NCBI GenBank assembly: GCA_963837945.1
Contig: CAWIQD010000001.1
Span: forward strand, 248,001 to 312,000
Origin: CAVUBL01 sp963837945
Lineage (GTDB): Bacteria > Acidobacteriota > Thermoanaerobaculia > Multivoradales > DATKCC01
Reading direction: 5' to 3'
DNA: 64,000 nucleotides
The translations under genes and the position numbers were made by a program. Below the pieces are notes generated by a model. The model searched no databases and had not been told where the DNA came from. It saw only the letters and a program-made list of their open reading frames with translations. Of this stretch, positions 25,815 to 32,852 are shown one piece after another (position 1 is the stretch's first letter; each line of letters begins with the position of its first letter).

Positions 25815-26486
25815 ATGCCTGACCGCCCGAAGTCTATCCAACCGCCGGAACCTCCGTCCCCGGCACCCGCACCACCCGAGCCCGACCTGCCGCTCGGGAA
25901 GAACACCAACCCGCCGCCCGATTGGGAGTACGACCGGGCGGTCCGGTTCACCTGGCTCCGACCCTTCGATGACGAGGGGCGGGCCGCCGCCCTGGAAGCC
26001 GTCGCGGCTTTCCTCCTCGACATCGCGCGGGAGGCGGGTATGTGGGGGACCGGCGACCACCGGGACGACCTGTCCGCCGTCGCGGACGATCTCAACTCGC
26101 TGACGGTCTACCTACTCTCGACGGCCGAGGATCTCGGCGATCACTCCAGGGATGAGGAAGAGAAGGGGCTCGGCAAATGCGCCGAGGCGTGGGCCGTCCG
26201 GCTCGCCGGGATGGTCCGCGACATCCGCCGGACGATCGATGAGGAAGAGTCTGTACTGGAGGGTCAGGTCTACTCCCGGGTGCTCGCTCTCGCGACCGTC
26301 ACCCTCGACGACCTCACGCGGGTGCAAGACACGTTGATGACGAGCTTCGGCACCGGGGCCTCGCCGCAGAGCGCTTCACCCGAGCTGCGGTCGGTGCTCG
26401 GCGCCGTGCTCGCCTGGGTTTCGCAGTCCTGCTCCGTTCTCCGCCCGGCGGTTCTGGCGGAGCTGGAAGGCGGGAAAGCCGGGTAG
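25815..26486 (+). CDS. Transposon cargo protein A, unknown function
   Basis: 223 residues, no family recognised. The first 40 residues are Pro-rich (PPEPPSPAPAPPEPDLPL). A helical, acidic body follows (WEYDRAVRFTWLRPFDDEG, EEEKGLGKCAEAWAVRLAGM) without transmembrane segments, so it is probably cytoplasmic. ATG 25815 follows a good AGGAGG at about 9 nt. The gene ends at a strong intrinsic terminator (26511-26538). It may be an accessory or immunity-type gene of the element, but nothing in the sequence shows its role. Confidence 0.6.
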   Translation: MPDRPKSIQPPEPPSPAPAPPEPDLPLGKNTNPPPDWEYDRAVRFTWLRPFDDEGRAAALEAVAAFLLDIAREAGMWGTGDHRDDLSAVADDLNSLTVYLLSTAEDLGDHSRDEEEKGLGKCAEAWAVRLAGMVRDIRRTIDEEESVLEGQVYSRVLALATVTLDDLTRVQDTLMTSFGTGASPQSASPELRSVLGAVLAWVSQSCSVLRPAVLAELEGGKAG

Positions 26487-26510
26487 GCGCGGCGCCAGCG
26501 GTGGAACCGA

Positions 26511-26538
26511 GGGGCGGCCCTCCGGGGCCGCCCCTTTT
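26511..26538 (+). terminator. Intrinsic terminator after cargo gene A
   Basis: The 9-bp stem GGGGCGGCC / GGCCGCCCC with a short loop is followed by TTTT. Confidence 0.8.
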
Positions 26539-26540
26539 GT

Positions 26541-27248
26541 ATGATGGCCCCGGCGCGGCTAGGAATGGCCGCCGAACAGCCGGGACCCCACACCCGGCCC
26601 GCCGCGCCGTCCTTCCAAACTCCTGTGGGCACCGTGGGGGTGCTGGTGGCACGTCGCGGCCGACCGAGAACCGAGGACGAGGAAGCCCTCTTCATCATCG
26701 GGGGCCTTGTTGAGGAACACGATCACTCAATCCGTGGCGCAGCACGCCTAGTAGGCGACTACCGCGGATATCCAGAGCACGAGATCAACACGTTCGTAGA
26801 GTGGGCGCTGAAGGAGTATGCCCGGCGGCGCGACCTGGGGACACTTCCGCCGGTGCTACCGCTCCGAAGAGAGAGGGAGCAAGGGATTCGTGACGTCTTT
26901 CAACTGGAGGAGAGACTAGCGGTTGAGGCGAAGGAATTCCTAGCGGGTGCGGAAGCTCGTGCACGAGACCTGGGGCTCGAGCTTTCAGAGGTTTCGGATC
27001 AACTCCTCCAGGAAAGCTACGGGCGCCTCCTGCGGATCGAAGATGAGGTACGAGAAAACCCACGCCGCTTCGCGTTGCGCATGCAGCGGGAGGGAATGAC
27101 GGAAGATGAGGCAGTGGCTAAAGCGAAGGAGCTTGGAGCCGAGCACATGCTCTTGAGGGCACGCCTCCACTTCATGAGGGAGTACCTGGACGCTCTTGCT
27201 GTCATGGGAAGAAATGAGGGCGGAGACTTTCTACCCACGCCTGGGTAA
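26541..27248 (+). CDS. Transposon cargo protein B, unknown function
   Basis: Up to 235 residues. The longest frame begins at ATG 26541, overlapping a TATGAT hexamer. A GTG at about 26641 before ARRGRPRTEDEEALFIIGG is a likely later start and would remove 33 residues of unconvincing sequence. The rest is strongly helical and charged (EERLAVEAKEFLAGAEARAR, DQLLQESYGRLLRIEDEV), possibly coiled-coil, with no membrane segment. The GRPRTEDE start resembles small HTH or DNA-binding accessory proteins. The function is not recognised. The stop TAA lies inside the first of three TGGGTA-type repeats. Confidence 0.5.
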   Translation: MMAPARLGMAAEQPGPHTRPAAPSFQTPVGTVGVLVARRGRPRTEDEEALFIIGGLVEEHDHSIRGAARLVGDYRGYPEHEINTFVEWALKEYARRRDLGTLPPVLPLRREREQGIRDVFQLEERLAVEAKEFLAGAEARARDLGLELSEVSDQLLQESYGRLLRIEDEVRENPRRFALRMQREGMTEDEAVAKAKELGAEHMLLRARLHFMREYLDALAVMGRNEGGDFLPTPG

Positions 27249-27291
27249 AAAGTCGGCCTGGTTGGGTAGAAAATCGTGGACGTGGGTAGAA
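27230..27291. repeat. Cluster of TGGGTA(g/a)AAA repeats
   Basis: Three direct GGGTA(A/G)AA units start at 27243, 27264 and 27284, about 20-21 bp apart. An inverted unit (CTACCCA, 27231-27237) forms a palindrome with the first (TTTCTACCCA-CGCC-TGGGTAAAAA). The 20-21 bp phasing places sites on the same DNA face. The core TGGGTA recurs in the two GTATACCCA operators further right, suggesting one regulator binds all of them. Confidence 0.55.
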
Positions 27292-27533
27292 ATAGGCTCT
27301 CCGCTGGGGAAGAATAGCACAGATATTCCCAGCTAAGCTACTGGAAACAAACGAATTAGGTGTGCTATGCTCCAGCGAAGTTGGACTGGAGTAGGTGCTC
27401 CAGAAACACCAAAGCCCCGGGAGGCCGTCCAGGGCCAACCGGGGCTCGTAACCCGACGCAGGGCCGGGGTGTCCGCTAAGACGACCCCATCCTAGCACAG
27501 GAGTCCTGCGTCTTCACGAGGAGAAACGCAGGA
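27249..27533. other. Non-coding regulatory stretch inside the transposon
   Basis: No convincing long gene. It holds the TGGGTA repeats, an extended -10-like TGTGCTATGCT (TATGCT at 27366-27371), an inverted repeat CTCCAG...CTGGAG (about 27371-27391), and a hairpin AGCCCCGG (27413-27420) / CCGGGGCT (27439-27446). The layout (promoter, leader hairpin, then an RBS-equipped mini-ORF at 27534) resembles an attenuated leader. Confidence 0.45.
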
Positions 27534-27680
27534 TGCCCAACTTCTACCGCAGCTCGACACCTCTTCACCGCTTCATCCGTGGCCTGCTGTGGCAGTCCCG
27601 CCCTCGGGACGTGATACCGCCTAGCGGGACAGTTCCTTCCGCGCCTCCCGTACCAGGACCCCACGAATCCAGTTGGTGAG
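27534..27680 (+). CDS. Possible 48-residue leader peptide
   Basis: ATG 27534 follows GAGGAG at a reasonable distance and opens a 48-codon frame (MPNFYRSSTPLHRFIRGLLW...) ending at TGA 27680. The last third runs antisense to the ribbon-helix-helix gene. The N-terminal half is basic and aromatic. No family is recognised, and it may be a leader peptide or simply a chance frame. Confidence 0.3.
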
Positions 27681-27788
27681 CGTCTGCCCGGAGTGCTCGG
27701 CGGCTTGCCGGATGAGGTCGTCATGCTCCGGGGTGAGGCGGATGTGGATTTGGGCGGAGTGCGCCCGTTTCTCTGCGTCTTTGACCAT
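27621..27788 (-). CDS. Small ribbon-helix-helix regulator of the transposon
   Basis: 55 residues, too small for routine ORF calls. AQIHIRLTPEHDDLIRQAAE followed by SGQTLTNWIRGVLV matches Arc/CopG/DUF1778-type ribbon-helix-helix proteins: a beta strand with alternating residues and then two helices. ATG 27788 lies 8 nt from TATACA, part of a minus-strand promoter TTGACT-16 nt-TATACA. That -10 lies within GTATACCCA, which recurs in the transposase promoter, so this protein is a good candidate autorepressor and transposase repressor. No toxin gene is adjacent. Confidence 0.65.
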   Translation of the reverse strand: MVKDAEKRAHSAQIHIRLTPEHDDLIRQAAEHSGQTLTNWIRGVLVREARKELSR

Positions 27789-27796
27789 GGCGAGAC

Positions 27797-27824
27797 TGTA
27801 TACCCAAAGGAGACCCGCAGTCAA
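27797..27824 (-). promoter_or_regulatory. Promoter/operator of the ribbon-helix-helix gene
   Basis: On the minus strand TTGACT is followed after 16 nt by TATACA (27802-27797). The -10 is embedded in the operator half-site GTATACCCA (27798-27806). The start codon is 8 nt downstream, suggesting leaderless translation. Confidence 0.55.
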
Positions 27825-27846
27825 CACAGATTTTTCTTCTAACCCC

Positions 27847-27875
27847 TTGACATTTGTATACCCATTGGGTACACT
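27847..27875 (+). promoter_or_regulatory. Transposase promoter with operator in its spacer
   Basis: A consensus -35 TTGACA (27847-27852) and -10 TACACT (27870-27875) are exactly 17 bp apart. The spacer contains the dyad GTATACCCAtTGGGTACAC (27856-27873), which reaches into the -10. A protein bound there would block RNA polymerase. Confidence 0.8.
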
Positions 27876-27898
27876 CCAATCAGTCAAGGGAGACCGCC

Positions 27899-28849
27899 AT
27901 GAACTGCCCCACCTGCCAAGCCGCCACGATCAAGTACGGAAAGACCGCCGCCGGTCACCAGCGGCACCGCTGCACCTCCAAGGGATGCGGCCGGACCGTC
28001 ACCGACTCCCCGGCGCCGAGCCCGATTCACCCGATGCGGATTCCCTTCGACCGCGCCGTCACCTGCTTGTCGCTCCTGGTCGAGGGCATGTCCATTCGGG
28101 CGACGGAGCGGATCACCGGCACGCACCGGGACACGGTTTGCCGGCTCCTGGTGCTCGCGGGTGGGAAGTGCGAGGCGCTGCTGGCCGAGCTGATCCAGGA
28201 CGTAGAGGTCGCGAACGTCGAGGCCGATGAGCTGTGGGCCTTCATCAACATGAAAGAGAAGACGAAGGCACGGAAGCTGGAGACCTCGCCGGAGATCGGC
28301 GACAGCTACACCTTCCTCGCGCACGACGCGGACACGAAGCTCATCCTCGCCCACCACACCGGCCGGCGGACTTCCCCGCACACCGACCTCTTCGTCGAGA
28401 AGCTGGAGCGGGCCACGGCCGGCCGGTTCCAGCTCACGACGGACGGCTTCAACGCCTACCCGGAGGCGGTCAGCTTCCACCTCGGCACCCGGACGGACTT
28501 CGCCATCCTTGTAAAGGAGTACGGCACGGAGACGCAGGAAGAGCGGCGGTACAGCCCGCCGCGCATAATAGCCGCGACCAAGACCCCGATTCACGGCTCG
28601 CCGGTCGAGGAGCTGATCTGCACCTCCCACGTCGAGCGGCTCAACCTCGACGTGCGGATGAAGAACCGGCGCTTCACCCGGCTTACCAACGCTTTCTCTA
28701 AGAAGCTCGCGAACCACAAGGCCGCCGTGGCGCTGACCGTCGCGCACTACAACTTGGTCAAGTTCCACTCCAGCATCCGCATGACACCGGCGATGAGAGC
28801 GGGCGTGGTTAGCCAGCCTTGGTCGGTGGCGGAGCTGCTGGCGGCTTAG
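27899..28849 (+). CDS. tnp: IS1-like DDE transposase
   Basis: 316 residues. The N-terminal zinc-finger-like segment has CPTCQAATIKYGKTAAGHQR then C-x-x-KGCGRT. An HTH-like helix pair follows (MSIRATERITGTHRDTVCRL). Catalytic acidic residues are visible in ANVEADELWAFI, LTTDGFNAY and TSHVERLNLDVRMKNRRF, the last typical of IS1/IS1595-like DDE enzymes. ATG 27899 follows GGGAGA. The single uninterrupted frame implies no programmed frameshift, unlike classical IS1. Transcription probably starts at the operator-controlled promoter 27847-27875. The 3' end overlaps the convergent membrane protein gene by 4 nt. Confidence 0.85.
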   Translation: MNCPTCQAATIKYGKTAAGHQRHRCTSKGCGRTVTDSPAPSPIHPMRIPFDRAVTCLSLLVEGMSIRATERITGTHRDTVCRLLVLAGGKCEALLAELIQDVEVANVEADELWAFINMKEKTKARKLETSPEIGDSYTFLAHDADTKLILAHHTGRRTSPHTDLFVEKLERATAGRFQLTTDGFNAYPEAVSFHLGTRTDFAILVKEYGTETQEERRYSPPRIIAATKTPIHGSPVEELICTSHVERLNLDVRMKNRRFTRLTNAFSKKLANHKAAVALTVAHYNLVKFHSSIRMTPAMRAGVVSQPWSVAELLAA

Positions 28850-29541
28850 TCGTTCTCTGGCCGCACAGGGACCCTCGCTCGCATGGGCTCCTGGCCGAGT
28901 ACCTCCACCTCCAGAGCAAGGGCAAGCTGGCGTTCGCTGACCAGGCTGGCGTCTTTCAAGGAGGCCACTAGGTCACCCCCCAGGTCGGTGGTCTGGTGAC
29001 CGGGAATCTCCATCTCTCGCCCGGGCATCAGGTCCGTTCCAGGCACGAACCGCCAAGCGGAACCCCGCACCTTGTGAATGCGCTGGTAGAGAACTTCCAA
29101 TTCAAGTGGCCGCCACCTGCCCCTTCCGCCTGGACGCACCAAGACTCGAACGCGAGGGTACGGGTGTGCCACCGGACCGCGTGGATTCCGCACGGCATAG
29201 TGAAAGCGAAGATTAAGCACATTGCCGTGCGTGACCCCGGCAAACTCTCGATTGCGCTGCAACGCGCCCCTCGCCTCAACGTCAATTAGTCGAGCCCAGT
29301 TCACGCGATCTAGCCGCGCTTGGAGGTCGTAGGCGAACAAGGCCGCGCCGTAAGCGAGCGCGCCCAACCCGAACTCCCAAGGGTGACCTGAAATCCACGC
29401 GCGAGCATCCGTCATGAAGCTCGCGACCATCACCCCAACTAGCACTAGCCACCGCATGGCCGACCAGACCCTGGCGGGCAATCCGAAAATCGCCCTTGCA
29501 ATACCGAACGAGACTCTACCGATCCGCCGAGCCCACTCCAT
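28846..29541 (-). CDS. Transposon cargo membrane protein C, unknown function
   Basis: 231 residues. There are two N-terminal hydrophobic segments (MRWLVLVGVMVASFM and WEFGLGALAYGAALFAYDL), then a soluble region with beta character (NLRFHYAVRNPRGPVAHPYP, RVRVLVRPGGRGRW, LEVEVLGQEPMRARVPVRP). This looks like a membrane-anchored cytoplasmic domain of about 150 residues. No family is recognised. Convergent overlap with the transposase and proximity to the right end mean it is true cargo of the element. Confidence 0.6.
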   Translation of the reverse strand: MEWARRIGRVSFGIARAIFGLPARVWSAMRWLVLVGVMVASFMTDARAWISGHPWEFGLGALAYGAALFAYDLQARLDRVNWARLIDVEARGALQRNREFAGVTHGNVLNLRFHYAVRNPRGPVAHPYPRVRVLVRPGGRGRWRPLELEVLYQRIHKVRGSAWRFVPGTDLMPGREMEIPGHQTTDLGGDLVASLKDASLVSERQLALALEVEVLGQEPMRARVPVRPEND

Positions 29542-29655
29542 GGCACCCCCACCGTGCGGCGCGGCCCCACGCCGCGCCGGTGGAAGTCTACCGGGAGGAG
29601 ATGTCGGGGTGCGCTCACCGCTCAGCCTCCCCGCCGCCCCGGCGCCCCGGAGGGC

Positions 29656-29680
29656 ACCAACACGCAGTTAGGACACGACC
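29656..29680. repeat. Right terminal inverted repeat (25 bp)
   Basis: Exact inverted copy of 25658-25682, ending GGACACGACC at the outer edge. Confidence 0.92.
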
Positions 29681-29688
29681 GAGCTATA
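29681..29688. repeat. Target site duplication, right copy (GAGCTATA)
   Basis: Same 8 bp as 25650-25657. It overlaps the uspA -10 TATACT (29685-29690), so the insertion kept the -10 but displaced everything upstream of it. Confidence 0.9.
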
Positions 29689-29716
29689 CTCGGCTCGCCT
29701 CCCGGGAGATCCTTCC

Positions 29717-30619
29717 ATGGCCGATCCGCTCGACAGCGTACTCGTCGCCACCGACTTCTCTCCGCCTTCCGAGCTCGCCCTCTCGTGGGGCGCCCAGATC
29801 GCCCGCTCCCACGGCGCGCGCCTGGTGCTGGTCCACGTCCTCGCGCCGCCCATGCCGGTCGCGGACTTCGCGGCGCCCCCGCTCACCATCGCCCGGGAGC
29901 TGCGCGAGGCCGCCCGGGAGCGGCTCGACGAGATCCTCGCCGGGCCGACGCTCGAAGGGATCGAGGCCGAGGGCCGGCTGGTCGACGGCATTCCGGCCCA
30001 GGCGGTGCTCGCGGCCGCCGGCGAGGCCCACGCCCACCTGCTCGTGGTCGGCACCCGCGGGCTCACCGGCTTCCGCCACATGCTCCTCGGCTCGACCGCC
30101 GAACGGATCGTCCAGGGGGCGACCGTCCCGGTGCTCTCCGTGCACCCGGAGGACCGGCGCGCCGAGGCGGCGCCGCGCACCGTGCTCGTGCCGACCGACT
30201 TCTCGAGCGACGCGCAAGCGGCGCTCGCCGCCGCCGACCACTGCGTGTCGCTCTCCGACCAGGCGACGCACGTGATCCTGCTCCACGTCTTCCACGTACC
30301 CGCCGAGTATCACTCCTACGGCCCGGCCGGCAGCTTCTTCAAGTTCACGGACAAGCTCCGAGAGAGCCTCCGCGAGCGGCTCGAGGCCCTCGCCGCGCCG
30401 GTGCGCCGCCAGGGGCTCACGACCGAGCTGCTCACGACCGAGGGAATCCCGGAGGAAGTGATCGTCCGGGTGGCGACGGAGCGCAAGGTCGACCTGGTCG
30501 CGATGGGCACCCACGGCCGCTCCGGCCTCGCCCACCTGCTCATTGGCTCCACCGCCGAACGAGTCGTCCAGCACGCCCCCTGCCCGGTGCTCACGGTCCG
30601 CCGGTCGGCAGAGGAGTAA
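29717..30619 (+). CDS. Tandem universal stress protein (UspA family)
   Basis: 300 residues made of two Usp domains (about 1-145 and 150-300). Each starts with a VLVATDFS or VLVPTDFS strand. Each ends with the ATP-binding G-2x-G-9x-G(S/T) signature: VVGTRGLTGFRHMLLGSTAER in the first and AMGTHGRSGLAHLLIGSTAER in the second. Both sites look competent for nucleotide binding. The role in stress or redox adaptation is known only for the family. ATG 29717 lies 27 nt after TATACT. The transposon directly upstream removed its native -35 and any operator. Confidence 0.9.
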   Translation: MADPLDSVLVATDFSPPSELALSWGAQIARSHGARLVLVHVLAPPMPVADFAAPPLTIARELREAARERLDEILAGPTLEGIEAEGRLVDGIPAQAVLAAAGEAHAHLLVVGTRGLTGFRHMLLGSTAERIVQGATVPVLSVHPEDRRAEAAPRTVLVPTDFSSDAQAALAAADHCVSLSDQATHVILLHVFHVPAEYHSYGPAGSFFKFTDKLRESLRERLEALAAPVRRQGLTTELLTTEGIPEEVIVRVATERKVDLVAMGTHGRSGLAHLLIGSTAERVVQHAPCPVLTVRRSAEE

Positions 30620-30652
30620 GGGCTCACCAGCGGTCGGTGCTGGTCGTAGGGA

Positions 30653-30721
30653 TCGCCCGGCCGAGCCGTTCGACTCGCTTCGCTCGCTCAGGGCGGAGGG
30701 CAGGCTCGGCCGCTTCATGGG
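30653..30721. repeat. Dispersed repeat, copy A
   Basis: About 69 bp, nearly identical to copy B at 32449-32519. The core is TTCGACTCGCTTCGCTCGCT followed by CAGGGCGGAGGGCAG. Outer arms GGCCGAGCC and GGCTCGGCC make it hairpin-forming. The two copies are in direct orientation and bracket the aldehyde dehydrogenase gene. Confidence 0.75.
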
Positions 30722-30868
30722 ATCGGCCGCGGCCAGCGACTCCGAATGGGTTCGTGCCGCGGCCATCGAAGGCGTCGATCCACCCTCTCCCCCACCCGGC
30801 GTTCGGGATCGCCCCAACGGAGGGGCCAAACCGTCAAGCCGCCGGTTCACGGAGGCCCGGAGCCTGCG

Positions 30869-30905
30869 TGGCTCTCCGCCGGCGCAGTGAGCCGCCGGAG
30901 AGCCA
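30869..30905. terminator. Hairpin between convergent uspA and aldehyde dehydrogenase genes
   Basis: TGGCTCTCCGcCGGC and its inverted copy ending GCCGgCGGAGAGCCA (one mismatch) form a 15-bp stem with a 7-nt loop. There is no T run, so it may serve both directions with a trans factor. The rest of 30620-30953 holds only repeat copy A and no gene. Confidence 0.5.
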
Positions 30906-30953
30906 CCGGGTTCCGAGCCGTCGCCACCCCGACCCCGACCCCGCCCCATCCGC

Positions 30954-32318
30954 CTACGCCACCCACACCGTCTTGATATTCACGAACTCCCGAATCCCGA
31001 ACGCCGAAAGCTCCCGCCCGAACCCCGAATCCTTCACCCCCCCGAACGGCAGCCGCGGATCCGACTTCACGATCCCGTTCACGAACACGTTGCCCGCCTC
31101 GAGCCGCCCCACGAGCGCTTCCCCGGCCGCCGCGTCGCCGGTCCACACGCTCGCCCCCAGCCCGTAGTCCGACCGGTTCGCGAGCTCCACCGCGTGATCG
31201 GCATCGCGCACCCGTACCACCGCCGCCACCGGCCCGAACACCTCCTCGTCGAAGGCCGCCATGCCGGGCTCGACCCCCGCCAGCACCGTCGGCCGGTAGA
31301 ACCAGCCCTTGCGGTCCAGCGGCTCGCCGCCGGTCACCAGGCGGGCGCCGGCCGCGACCGAGCGCTCCACCTGGTCGTGGAGCGTCTCGCGCAGGTCCTT
31401 CCGGGCGAGCGGCCCCACCGCGACGTCCGGATCGCTCGGATCGCCAACCGACAGGGCCGCCATCCGGCGCGCGAGCTCCGCCTCGAAGTCGTCGGCGATC
31501 TCCTCGGCCACCAGGAAGCGCTTGGCGGCGATGCAGCTCTGCCCGGCATTCTGCGTCCGCGCCTTGACCGCCTTGCCGGCCACCTCGGCCAGGTCGCAGT
31601 CGGCGAGCACGATGAACGGATCCGAGCCGCCGAGCTCGAGGACCGCCTTTTTGAGGTGCTTTCCGGCCTCCGCGGCCACCGCCTTGCCCGCCCGCACGCT
31701 GCCGGTCAAGGAGACCGCCCGCACCGCCCGGTGGGCGATCAGGTCCGGCACCTTGTCGTGCCCCGAGAGCACGGTCGCGAATGCCCCTTCCGGGAAGCCC
31801 GCCGCGCGGAAGATCTCCTCGATCGCGAGGCCGCAGCCGGTCACGTTCTCGGCGTGGTGGAGGAGCGCCACGTTGCCCGCCATCAGGCCGGGCGCGGCGA
31901 AGCGGAAGACCTGCCAGAAGGGGTAGTTCCAGGGCATGATGGCGAGCACCGGGCCGAGCGGGTCGTAGCGGATGCCGCTGCGCGAAGCGTCGGTCGCCAC
32001 CTCCTCGCCGGCGAGGAAAGGCTCTGCCTTCTCGGCGAAGAACTCGCACGCCCAGGCGCACTTCTCGGCCTCGGCGCGGGCCTGCCCGATCGGCTTGCCC
32101 ATCTCGCGGGTCATGAGGGCGGCCCACTCGTCCGCCCGGTCGCGCAGGACCTCGGCCGCCCGGTGCATCCGCTCGGCGCGCTCGGCGAAGGCGGTCTCGC
32201 GCCACTCGGCAAACGTGCTCTCGGCCCGTTCGAGGAGCCGCCGGATCTCGGCGTCGTCGTGCTCCTGGTACTCGTGCTCGACCTCTTCGGTCGCGGGGTT
32301 GATCGATTGCAGGGTCAT
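30954..32318 (-). CDS. NAD(P)-dependent aldehyde dehydrogenase (succinate-semialdehyde type)
   Basis: 454 residues, the short SSADH-like ALDH form. Visible are the N-terminal INPATEE, the cofactor-binding IMPWNYPFWQVFR and LTGSVRAGKAVA, the catalytic Glu in VLELGGSDPFIV, the catalytic Cys in NAGQSCIAAKRFLV, and EEVFGPVAAVVR. The best guess is succinate-semialdehyde dehydrogenase, feeding the TCA cycle, but related aldehydes are possible. ATG 32318 follows GAGGAG by about 6 nt. It stands alone between two copies of a dispersed repeat. Confidence 0.88.
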   Translation of the reverse strand: MTLQSINPATEEVEHEYQEHDDAEIRRLLERAESTFAEWRETAFAERAERMHRAAEVLRDRADEWAALMTREMGKPIGQARAEAEKCAWACEFFAEKAEPFLAGEEVATDASRSGIRYDPLGPVLAIMPWNYPFWQVFRFAAPGLMAGNVALLHHAENVTGCGLAIEEIFRAAGFPEGAFATVLSGHDKVPDLIAHRAVRAVSLTGSVRAGKAVAAEAGKHLKKAVLELGGSDPFIVLADCDLAEVAGKAVKARTQNAGQSCIAAKRFLVAEEIADDFEAELARRMAALSVGDPSDPDVAVGPLARKDLRETLHDQVERSVAAGARLVTGGEPLDRKGWFYRPTVLAGVEPGMAAFDEEVFGPVAAVVRVRDADHAVELANRSDYGLGASVWTGDAAAGEALVGRLEAGNVFVNGIVKSDPRLPFGGVKDSGFGRELSAFGIREFVNIKTVWVA

Positions 32319-32448
32319 GGCGGGCTCCTCTCTCCTGGTCGCGGGCTCCAGACCGGATCATGATGCAAACGCCGATCCGAAGGGGGGCGGCGGGTGACCC
32401 TCGTCGAGGCATCGGCTCCGCAGGGCCGCCGGCAGCCCGGGGGCACCG

Positions 32449-32519
32449 TTCGCCCGGCCGACCCGTTCGACTCGCTTCGCTCGCTCAGGGCGGAGGGCAG
32501 AGCTCGGCCGCTTCATGGG
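32449..32519. repeat. Dispersed repeat, copy B
   Basis: Near-identical to copy A (30653-30721) and in the same orientation. It differs by a few bases and carries one extra base near GAGCTCGGCC. It lies 130 bp upstream of the aldehyde dehydrogenase start. The remainder of 32319-32625 has no gene and includes only G-rich sequence. Confidence 0.75.
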
Positions 32520-32624
32520 TTGGGTGCCGCGGCCGACCGTGGAGGGCGGAGGGACGGGAGGGGGCGTCCCCTTCCCCCCCGTGGGGTGGGAAGGGGATCG
32601 AGGGGATGCGGGGGGCGATCCGGT

Positions 32625-32717
<93 letters not shown>

Positions 32718-32740
32718 GCGGGCCCCTGCGGGGGACGGCG

Positions 32741-32769
32741 ATTCTACGCTCCGGTCCCCGCCGAGTCAA
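32741..32769 (-). promoter_or_regulatory. Promoter of tRNA-Ser(GCU)
   Basis: On the minus strand TTGACT (32769-32764) is separated by 17 nt from TAGAAT (32746-32741), a near-consensus pair 24 nt before the tRNA. Confidence 0.8.
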
Positions 32770-32781
32770 AGAAATCGGGGG

Positions 32782-32811
32782 TTGGACGCTGCCGCCGATC
32801 CCCGCTATCCT
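32782..32811 (+). promoter_or_regulatory. Promoter of transketolase
   Basis: TTGGAC (32782-32787) is separated by 18 nt from TATCCT (32806-32811), with a Shine-Dalgarno AGGAGG downstream. It is back-to-back with the tRNA-Ser promoter. Confidence 0.6.
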
Positions 32812-32852
32812 CTGCTGCGGAACCCGCGACCCGTCGCCCAGGAGGCTCCCCC

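Larger units (their letters stand above)
25658..29680. mobile_element. IS1-like transposon with cargo, 4,023 bp
   Basis: The element is bounded by perfect 25-bp terminal inverted repeats (left 25658-25682, beginning GGTCGTGTCCTAACT; right 29656-29680). An 8-bp target duplication GAGCTATA flanks it at 25650-25657 and 29681-29688. The GGT terminus and 8-bp duplication suit the IS1 family. Inside are two rightward unknown genes, a small leftward ribbon-helix-helix gene, a rightward DDE transposase and a leftward membrane protein. It inserted between divergent gltX and uspA, on the edge of the uspA -10. Intact ends and duplication suggest recent or preserved mobility. Confidence 0.9.

Noticed and set aside
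27621..27788. A toxin-antitoxin pair inside the transposon
   Set aside because: The RHH protein resembles an antitoxin, but no toxin gene follows or precedes it on the same strand. A transposition regulator is the better reading.
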